5,243 nucleotides of DNA, from NCBI GenBank assembly GCA_013140935.1, contig JABFSD010000487.1, positions 1 to 5,243 on the forward strand, given 5' to 3'. Under the pieces are notes generated by a model. That model saw nothing but the letters and a program-made list of their open reading frames with translations, was not told the DNA's origin and did not search any database. The position numbers were made by a program, and so were the translations under genes. This document shows positions 1 through 5,243 of this stretch, one piece after another (position 1 is the stretch's first letter; each line of letters begins with the position of its first letter). The DNA comes from Acidobacteriota bacterium (GTDB lineage Bacteria; Acidobacteriota; Blastocatellia; RBC074).

Positions 1-3000
1 TTCTTCAACAATCTGGAAGGACTTAACGCCGATAACGCAGAGAAAGTGCCGCGCCCGCTCTATCGCTACAACTCATTTGGTTATGAGATCGGCGGCCCGG
101 TTTATCTGCCTCGTTTCGGCAGCGGCGGTAAAGCCGTAAAAAAAGTCGAGAAGCTATATTTTTATGCCAATCAGGAATTTTATCGCCAACTCGTTCCGCC
201 GAACACGCCGCTGAGCGAACGGTTGATTCGCGTTCCCACCGCCAAGGAACGCGCTGGTGATTTTTCGGACTTGTTGTTGTTGCCTACGCCGATTTATTTG
301 CGCGATCCGATGAAGCCGGGAAAATGTGATGCGAGCAATCTTGCCGCCTGTTTGCCTGAAAATAAAATCCCCGTCAACCGTTGGTATGGCAGCGGGCAAG
401 CGATTCTCAATCTTTTCCCCTTACCCAATCGTGCAGGCGCGGCGGCCAATCAGCCCAACTATCTTTCGCAACTTTCGCACGATTCTCCGCGCCGCGAAGA
501 CATCGTGCGGGTGGATTATGAACCTACCGAAAAAACTGAAATCGCGGCGCGGCTGATTAACAACAGCGACCAACAATTGCTGAATTACGCTTTCAACGGA
601 AACCTCCCCGCTTTCCGCTTGAACTTTCCGCTGGCACCGGTGCGCGCGCAACGACCGGGCGTCAACTTCGCTTTGATGGTTACGCACGCTTTCAATGAAA
701 CGACGGTCAACGAACTCATCGTCGGCCCCAGTCGCAACCGCATTGCCATTCGCGGCGCGGATGATCGGCTGACGACCCAAGCTAACCACTTGAACTTCCC
801 GCTACTATTTCCTCAAGCGAATCGGGGTGATTTGCTGCCAACCATGACGTTTGGTGGAGTGGGAACCAGCACACCGTCAACGTTGTTTTTAGGCGGCCCG
901 TTTGAAAGCCGTAATTTGATTTGGAATGTCACCGACAACTTCACCAGAATTTGGCGCGACCACACGATTAAAGCGGGCGTGTTCTGGCAACGCGCCCGCA
1001 AAAACGAAAACGTACCGGGCTTGCCCTTCTTCACCAGCGCCAACGTGGAATTCGGCAGTGGCAGTAATTTCACTGGAAGCCCTTTTGCTAATGCCTTGCT
1101 GGGGGAATACGCCACCTATCAACAGGCCAATCGCGCAATTGCCGCGCGCTATCGGTTCAACACAGTGGAAGGTTACTTACAGGATTTGTGGCGTGTGAAT
1201 GACCGGCTCGTACTCGATTTCGGCTTGCGCGTTTCGTGGATTCAGCCGCAATACGATAAAAACTTACAACTCACGTCTTTCAACCCGGCGCTTTATGATC
1301 GCGCTAAAGCTCCGCGTCTTTATCAGCCCACGCTGGTGCCGGTGGGGCCAAACAAAGTGCGTATGGCGGTAGACCCAAACGATCCCAGCAATGTGAAGCC
1401 GGAAAGTTTCATCGGCTTGCTCGTACCCGGCACGGGTGATGTGAATAACGGATTCGGCTTGGCGCAAAACGGCTATTCACGCGGCGGCTTTGATGATCGC
1501 GGCGCGCATTTCGGCCCGCGCTTCGGCTTCGCCTATGATTTGTTCGGCGACGGCAGGACGATCTTGCGCGGCGGCGCAGGCATTTTTTATGACCGTATGG
1601 AAGGCAACCGCTTGCGTGAACTATTCACCAATCCGCCGAACGTCACCGTTCCCAAGTTGCTCAACGGCAATCTGAGCCAGATCGAAACGTTCGGACGCCA
1701 AAGCCTAAACGACCCGCGCGGCAACGTTTCTCTGGCTCCACCCGTAGCAGTGGGCATTGCTCAAGACGGGAAGTTGCCGACCGTTTACAGTTACAACCTC
1801 AACCTGCAACGCGACATCGGCTGGGAAACTGTTATTGACGTAGCTTACGTCGGAACGCTCGGTCGCCACCTGATGCAGGCACGCAATCTGAATGCGGTTC
1901 CTTACGGTACTTTGTTCGAGCGCGAAGCCGTTATCGGCGGGGTTAAACAATTCGTGCAAGACGCCAGCAAGTTTGGCGGCGAGGTACCGGAAAGCGACCC
2001 TAACCTGACAAAGATTTATCAAGACGCCGAACTGAAATTCAATGGGGGAAAAGCCTTGCCGCGCGACTTGTTGCGACCGTTCCCCGGCTTCAATGAAATT
2101 TATTTCCGTGAGTTTGTCGGCTCGTCGAATTATCACAGCTTGCAAGTTTCTGCGCGTCGCCGCTTTTCGCGCGATCTGACATTCGGCCTTGCTTATACGT
2201 GGGGAAAAGCCTTTGCGACGGCCAATCAAGATCAGGAAGTGTCGTCTTTGGGCGGCGCACGTGATTACGATTATCGGTTGGCATCTTATGACCGACGGCA
2301 CTTGCTGGCAGTGAACTATATTTATAACTTACCCAAGGTGAGCCGCTGGATGGGCGATAACCCGATAGCAAAAGCCTTGTTCGATGGCTGGAAAATCTCA
2401 GGCATTTCGCAATTCGCCACGGGAAGCCCACTGGAGCTTACCGGTAATTTGGCAGGCGGTCTTACGCGCGATGCCTCTGACAGTTTCGGAGCTTTTGCCC
2501 AGAATCTAACCGGTTCTTACACGGACGGACCAAGAGTGTATTTGCGTTATGACCCTTATGAACAATTGTCTGGCAGCACTTCATACTTGAATCCAGCGTC
2601 CCTGTTTTTTGAGCAACCCGGCAATGTAGGGCCATGGCCGCGCCAATACTGGCGTACTCCCAACACTCAAAACCACGACCTGGCACTGTTCAAAGAAGTA
2701 CCCCTCAACGATAACGGGCAATATGTGCAACTCCGCTTCGAGATGTTCAATACCTTTAATCACACACAATTTACCAACTTAAAATTGACAGGAAGAAATG
2801 ACTCTAATCAGCTAGTGCTTGACCCTACCATCCTCGACAACGACACCCGCATCATTGTTCGCACACGACAAGGTGATTTTTACAACTTTGGCAAAGGCAC
2901 GGCTTCCTCATTCCCTGCCGGTTGCGAAGCGGTAGCCGGTCGCCCAAACGTTTGTTTCATAAAACAGGATCGTTCTAACACGCCGCTGGGGCAGTGGTTC

Positions 3001-3063
3001 GGCGAACCGACCGCCGCGCGTTCAGGGCGAGTCATTCAACTGGGCTTCAAACTGAATTTTTGA
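1..3063 (+). CDS. Oar-like TonB-dependent outer-membrane receptor, 5' partial
   Basis: This is the C-terminal 1020 residues of a large outer-membrane beta-barrel receptor. The frame is open from base 1, so the GTG at 46 is internal; a signal peptide, a carboxypeptidase-regulatory-like domain and the start of the plug are expected upstream. Visible family hallmarks, in residues counted from base 1, are: SFGYEIGGPVYLP (25-37); AGDFSDL (85-91); KIPVNR then LNLFPLPN (122-143); a 'DHTIKAGVFW' strand (~320-330); 'YLQDLWRVNDRLVLDFGLR' (~393-411); 'GPRFGFAYDLFGDGRT' followed by RGGAGIFYDR (~505-531); 'LQRDIGWETVIDVAYVGT' (~602-619); RPFPGF then SNYHSLQVSARRRFS (~691-724); and DRRHLLAVNYIYNLP (~764-778). 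The last residues, RVIQLGFKLNF, form a typical outer-membrane beta-signal ending in Phe. No frameshift is seen. The family is known to sit in the outer membrane and is predicted to import substrates using TonB energy, but the ligand cannot be read from the sequence. The gene converges on the minus-strand pair and ends at a terminator hairpin. Confidence 0.93.
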   Translation, partial: FFNNLEGLNADNAEKVPRPLYRYNSFGYEIGGPVYLPRFGSGGKAVKKVEKLYFYANQEFYRQLVPPNTPLSERLIRVPTAKERAGDFSDLLLLPTPIYLRDPMKPGKCDASNLAACLPENKIPVNRWYGSGQAILNLFPLPNRAGAAANQPNYLSQLSHDSPRREDIVRVDYEPTEKTEIAARLINNSDQQLLNYAFNGNLPAFRLNFPLAPVRAQRPGVNFALMVTHAFNETTVNELIVGPSRNRIAIRGADDRLTTQANHLNFPLLFPQANRGDLLPTMTFGGVGTSTPSTLFLGGPFESRNLIWNVTDNFTRIWRDHTIKAGVFWQRARKNENVPGLPFFTSANVEFGSGSNFTGSPFANALLGEYATYQQANRAIAARYRFNTVEGYLQDLWRVNDRLVLDFGLRVSWIQPQYDKNLQLTSFNPALYDRAKAPRLYQPTLVPVGPNKVRMAVDPNDPSNVKPESFIGLLVPGTGDVNNGFGLAQNGYSRGGFDDRGAHFGPRFGFAYDLFGDGRTILRGGAGIFYDRMEGNRLRELFTNPPNVTVPKLLNGNLSQIETFGRQSLNDPRGNVSLAPPVAVGIAQDGKLPTVYSYNLNLQRDIGWETVIDVAYVGTLGRHLMQARNLNAVPYGTLFEREAVIGGVKQFVQDASKFGGEVPESDPNLTKIYQDAELKFNGGKALPRDLLRPFPGFNEIYFREFVGSSNYHSLQVSARRRFSRDLTFGLAYTWGKAFATANQDQEVSSLGGARDYDYRLASYDRRHLLAVNYIYNLPKVSRWMGDNPIAKALFDGWKISGISQFATGSPLELTGNLAGGLTRDASDSFGAFAQNLTGSYTDGPRVYLRYDPYEQLSGSTSYLNPASLFFEQPGNVGPWPRQYWRTPNTQNHDLALFKEVPLNDNGQYVQLRFEMFNTFNHTQFTNLKLTGRNDSNQLVLDPTILDNDTRIIVRTRQGDFYNFGKGTASSFPAGCEAVAGRPNVCFIKQDRSNTPLGQWFGEPTAARSGRVIQLGFKLNF

Positions 3064-3077
3064 GAGCTTCGCCAAAC

Positions 3078-3120
3078 AAAAAAGCGTAGGGCAGATTGGC
3101 AATCCGCCCTACGCTTTTTT
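3078..3120. terminator. Bidirectional intrinsic terminator between convergent genes
   Basis: Six A residues (3078-3083) and gcgtagggc (3084-3092) pair perfectly with gccctacgc (3106-3114) and six T residues (3115-3120). The stem continues inward past one A/C mismatch with gatt (3094-3097) pairing aatc (3101-3104), closing on a 3-base loop. On either strand a GC-rich stem is followed by a run of six U, so it can stop transcription from both sides. It begins 14 bases after the receptor stop and 24 bases beyond the isomerase stop on the other strand. The near-perfect symmetry would also suit a dispersed palindromic repeat reused as a terminator. Confidence 0.88.
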
Positions 3121-3137
3121 GGTCATGCAACATGACC
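3121..3137. repeat. Small perfect inverted repeat next to the terminator
   Basis: ggtcatg (3121-3127) and catgacc (3131-3137) are exact reverse complements around a 3-base loop (caa). It directly abuts the T tract of the larger terminator and lies 7 bases past the isomerase stop codon on the minus strand. In that transcript it would fold first, just ahead of the terminator stem, and could protect the 3' end or help termination. It has no U tract of its own on the minus strand, so it is probably not an independent terminator. It may be a chance palindrome. Confidence 0.5.
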
Positions 3138-3144
3138 GCCCGCG

Positions 3145-4062
3145 CTATCCGTTAAACGCCTTGCGCAACACGTCCAAACTTTTCGGCACGGCGGTTTGCG
3201 CGTTCTCTTTGCCTTCCATTTCGAGCGACACCCAGCCTTTGAATCCGGCCTTGCGCAAGATCGTGGCGATGCGTTTGAAGTCGGGTTCGAGCGTGTAATA
3301 CACCCCGCCGCCGTAATAGGTCTTGGCCTGTACGATGCTCGCGTAAGGCGCTAACCGTTCGAGTTGCGCGTAAGGCTCGCCGAAGAAATTGCCTGTATCC
3401 ACGTTCAACACCAGCCACGGCGAATTGACCGCTTTGTAAATCCGCAATAAGCCATCCACCTGTGTGGTCAAGCCCCAATGATTTTCCAAAGCCATCGCTA
3501 CGCCGACCGACTCGGCGTGCGGCAGACATTCGTTGATGCTCTCAATGCACCAGTTAAAGGCATCATCGTCTTGATAGCCTTCAATCGGCGGTTCCTTGCC
3601 GCCCGCATCAAGCATCTTTTGAAAGTCGGGGATCGTGCTCCAACGGCCTGAATTCAAGCGAATCGCGGGACAGCCCAGATAAGCCGCCAAATCCAAACAA
3701 CGTTTCGTATGGTCAATGTCTTTTTGCCGCGCGGCTTTGTCAGGCCGCACAAAATTCTGATGAATCGAAAGAAAGAAAAGCGATACGCCGTTGTCCCACG
3801 CAGCGCGTTTGAGCTTATTGAGATAAGCCTTGTTTTCGCTTTCCATCTGGCGGTGCAGAATTTCTACGCCCTCGAAACCGAGTTGCGCGGCGTCGGTGAT
3901 GACTTTCTCAATCGGATATTTCACCTTGTCGAAGTGCCAATAAGAGTAAGTCGAGACGCCGAAGCGAATGCGCGGTTGCGGCGCTTGTGCCGCAGGAGCT
4001 ATCGCAGGCAAAAGCGTTGAAGCCGCGCTCGCCAATAACATTTCACGTCGTGTCGTTTTCAT
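3145..4062 (-). CDS. Tat-exported sugar phosphate isomerase/epimerase-like protein (AP_endonuc_2 TIM barrel)
   Basis: This is a complete 305-residue protein, normal for a single xylose-isomerase-like TIM barrel plus a leader. The N-terminus has a twin-arginine signal: TRREML (4-9), a hydrophobic Ala/Leu stretch, and a likely cut after AQA at 27, so the folded protein should act in the periplasm. The barrel starts at [12 protein letters not shown] (31-42). Later family features are [12 protein letters not shown] (62-73), LSIHQNF (98-104), LENHWG (192-197), NVDTGNF (220-226), [10 protein letters not shown] (238-247) and WVSLEMEG (277-284). By family analogy the divalent-metal ligands are Glu193, Asp222 and Glu281, with Gln245 where tagatose 3-epimerase-type enzymes have His. 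Family members isomerise or epimerise sugars, dehydrate inosose, or cleave 3-keto C-glycosides; the substrate here is unknown. The start is supported by the Tat leader and by AGAGGA 8 bases upstream. The gene lies downstream of the GMC oxidoreductase on the same strand, across a 131-base spacer. Confidence 0.9.
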   Translation of the reverse strand: MKTTRREMLLASAASTLLPAIAPAAQAPQPRIRFGVSTYSYWHFDKVKYPIEKVITDAAQLGFEGVEILHRQMESENKAYLNKLKRAAWDNGVSLFFLSIHQNFVRPDKAARQKDIDHTKRCLDLAAYLGCPAIRLNSGRWSTIPDFQKMLDAGGKEPPIEGYQDDDAFNWCIESINECLPHAESVGVAMALENHWGLTTQVDGLLRIYKAVNSPWLVLNVDTGNFFGEPYAQLERLAPYASIVQAKTYYGGGVYYTLEPDFKRIATILRKAGFKGWVSLEMEGKENAQTAVPKSLDVLRKAFNG

Positions 4063-4070
4063 TATTTTTG

Positions 4071-4076
4071 TCCTCT
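4071..4076 (-). promoter_or_regulatory. Ribosome binding site of the isomerase gene
   Basis: On the minus strand AGAGGA stands 8 bases before the ATG at 4062-4060, a good Shine-Dalgarno match and spacing. It supports the start that includes the full twin-arginine leader. It lies 14 bases from the edge of the palindromic repeat, so folding of that repeat in the mRNA would leave the site accessible. Confidence 0.75.
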
Positions 4077-4090
4077 TTGAATCGGGAGAG

Positions 4091-4194
4091 AATTAGACAG
4101 GATTTTCAGGATTGACTGGATAATTCAACGGCTGTGATTCCATCCTTAAAATCAATCCCGTAAATCCTGAAAATCCTGTCAATCCTGTCTAATT
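4091..4194. repeat. Imperfect palindrome built from 9-bp repeat units
   Basis: The left arm is 23 bases (4091-4113) and its exact reverse complement appears on the right, interrupted by one additional 9-bp unit (right arm 4163-4194). Both arms are periodic. The left reads gacaggatt (4096-4104), ttcaggatt (4105-4113) and a degenerate gactggata (4114-4122). The right reads aatcccgta (4154-4162), aatcctgaa (4163-4171), aatcctgtc (4172-4180) and aatcctgtc (4181-4189). The central ~30 bases (4123-4153) show no clear pairing. The element fills most of the spacer between the two minus-strand genes, and its outer end overlaps the last base of the oxidoreductase stop codon. It is AT-richer than its neighbours. 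It resembles a dispersed non-coding repeat rather than a promoter or a simple terminator; it has no transposase and no obvious target-site duplication. As RNA it could fold into a long hairpin between the two cistrons. Confidence 0.8.
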
Positions 4195-5243
4195 TACAGA
4201 TTGCCTTTTTTGCGTTCCGCCGCGATGTAACGCGCCGCGCGTACTGCCACCGCCGCAATCGTCAGCGTCGGATTCTTTTCAGGAAAGGTCGTGAAACTGC
4301 CGCCGTCTACTACGAAAAGATTTTTGACTTCGTGCGCCTGACTGTAACCGTTCAGCACCGACGTTTTCGGATTGCTGCCCATGCGCACCGTACCGACTTC
4401 GTGGCTGGCAAATCCGCCGGGCGTATCGGTCGTGGGCAAACGCAACTCCGTCCCGCATTGGTCATAAACTTCCAGCACGCTTTCGCGCATCTCTTTGAAC
4501 AGGCGCAAGTCGTTCTCGCTCCAATTGAACGTGACGACGGGATAAGGAATGCCGAAGTTGTCTACCTTGCTTGCGTCAACCGTGACGCGGTTGTCAGGAC
4601 GCGCTTCGACCTTGCCCCATGCGCCGACCTGAAACATCGCGGGCTGCAACTGGCGCACGCGTTGTTTGTATGCAGAGCCGAAACCTTCGACGTGTTTGGC
4701 GTGATGCGGCACGGCCTGGCTGGCGTAATTCATTTGCATGCCCCAACCGCCCACGTAATCGTGCTTGCCGCGTGTTTGGTTAAAACGCGGAATGTAAGCG
4801 TGATCGGTCGCGCCGTCTCCGGCAAAAGTATCGTGCCCGACCAACGCTTTGAGATAGCCATTCGTAGCGACATTGACGTGGCCGGTTAAGTAGCGGCCTA
4901 CGTTATCGCGGTTGTTGGCGAGTCCGTTGGGGAACTTTTCCGATTTGGAATTCAGCAACAGCCGCGCCGATTCGACCGCTGCGCAACCCAGCACGATGAC
5001 GCGCGCGTAAACCCTTTCTTCCTTGCCCGTCGCGCGATTGATGAACGATACGCCATTGGCGCGGCCTTCTTTATCCACCGTAATCTCGCGCGCCAGCGCA
5101 TTGAGCTTGAGCGTCAGCTTGCCCGTCGCCAACGATTGCGGAATCACCGTCACGTCGCTCGACCACACGGCGCGTACGTCGCATACATCCATGCAATGTC
5201 CGCAAAAATGGCACGCGCCGCGATATTCGATCAGGTTGCGAAT
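4194..5243 (-). CDS. GMC-family FAD-dependent oxidoreductase, 5' partial (C-terminal 349 residues)
   Basis: The frame is open to the right edge of the window, so the Met at 5192 is internal; the N-terminal FAD-binding Rossmann segment lies outside. Family members are typically about 500-570 residues, so roughly two thirds is visible. Counting from the edge, the protein has a cysteine cluster C11-x2-C14-G-x-C17-x3-C21 and then 'TGKLTLKLNA'. Next come a FAD-domain stretch RVIVLGCAAVESARLLLNS (81-99) and 'FPNGLANNRDNVGRYLTGH' (104-122). The C-terminal GMC signature follows: SHEVGTVRMG with catalytic His281, then VVDGGSF and KNPTLTI with Asn324 as the second conserved active-site residue. GMC enzymes oxidise alcohols, often sugar hydroxyls, passing electrons to FAD and then a carrier. 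The CMDVC part resembles the CMPIC of FAD-dependent glucose/gluconate dehydrogenase large subunits, where these cysteines hold a 3Fe-4S cluster. The substrate is not determinable. It is the upstream partner of the Tat-exported isomerase. Confidence 0.92.
   Translation of the reverse strand: MRNLIEYRGACHFCGHCMDVCDVRAVWSSDVTVIPQSLATGKLTLKLNALAREITVDKEGRANGVSFINRATGKEERVYARVIVLGCAAVESARLLLNSKSEKFPNGLANNRDNVGRYLTGHVNVATNGYLKALVGHDTFAGDGATDHAYIPRFNQTRGKHDYVGGWGMQMNYASQAVPHHAKHVEGFGSAYKQRVRQLQPAMFQVGAWGKVEARPDNRVTVDASKVDNFGIPYPVVTFNWSENDLRLFKEMRESVLEVYDQCGTELRLPTTDTPGGFASHEVGTVRMGSNPKTSVLNGYSQAHEVKNLFVVDGGSFTTFPEKNPTLTIAAVAVRAARYIAAERKKGNL

Noticed and set aside
1705..2301. 198-codon minus-strand open frame inside the receptor gene
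   Set aside because: It is antisense to conserved barrel motifs of the receptor, and its translation shows no domain-like features.
46..3063. GTG at 46 as the true start of the receptor
   Set aside because: The same frame is open to base 1 and encodes receptor-like sequence ahead of the GTG. The signal peptide and plug are missing, and no ribosome binding site precedes it.
3152..3529. 125-codon minus-strand frame overlapping the isomerase
   Set aside because: It shares the strand but is in another frame of the isomerase gene. It is rich in Arg and Gly as expected for an out-of-frame reading, and it conflicts with clear active-site motifs.
4063..4193. Separate promoter for the isomerase in the spacer
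   Set aside because: A weak TTGAAT-like box can be seen on the minus strand, but no convincing -10 box sits at proper spacing. Most of the spacer is repeat, so no promoter is called.
4091..4194. CRISPR array
   Set aside because: The repeat units are only 9 bp, contiguous without spacers, and arranged as a palindrome.
4091..4194. Intrinsic terminator of the oxidoreductase gene
   Set aside because: A long hairpin is possible, but the stem is AT-rich and no U tract follows it on the minus strand.
4332..4889. 185-codon open frame on the plus strand
   Set aside because: It lies entirely antisense to the well-supported GMC oxidoreductase, has no recognisable domain, and reads as a shadow of that gene's codon bias.

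Overview
This 5.2 kb window looks like part of an Acidobacteriota chromosome, with Blastocatellia a reasonable guess. The main evidence is the large Oar-like TonB-dependent receptor, a family greatly expanded in Acidobacteriota. A Tat-exported sugar isomerase-like protein beside a cysteine-motif GMC oxidoreductase, and the moderate GC content, fit the same picture. The taxonomy is inferred from protein style, not from a marker gene.

Layout: positions 1-3063 (+) hold the C-terminal ~1020 residues of the Oar-like outer-membrane receptor, whose start lies upstream of the window. Positions 3064-3144 are a short convergent intergenic gap. It holds a strong symmetric hairpin with A and T tracts (3078-3120), probably a bidirectional terminator, followed by a small perfect hairpin (3121-3137). 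Positions 3145-4062 (-) encode a complete TIM-barrel sugar phosphate isomerase/epimerase-like protein with a twin-arginine signal peptide. Positions 4063-4193 are an intergenic spacer almost filled by an imperfect palindrome whose arms are built from 9-bp units related to aatcctgtc. Positions 4194-5243 (-) hold the C-terminal 349 residues of a GMC-family FAD oxidoreductase that runs off the right edge.

The two minus-strand genes are in the order oxidoreductase then isomerase and could form one transcription unit interrupted by the palindromic repeat. GMC oxidoreductases and exported AP_endonuc_2-type barrels are known partners in bacterial oxidation of sugars and glycosides (3-keto-glycoside and C-glycoside breakdown). 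A periplasmic sugar-modifying role is therefore plausible but not shown. The receptor converges on these genes from the other side and need not be functionally linked.

No RNA genes, CRISPR arrays, transposase genes or clearly novel multi-gene system were found. The items most worth a second look are the period-9 palindrome, the putative iron-sulfur cysteine cluster at the right edge, and the Gln in place of the usual metal-binding His in the isomerase.
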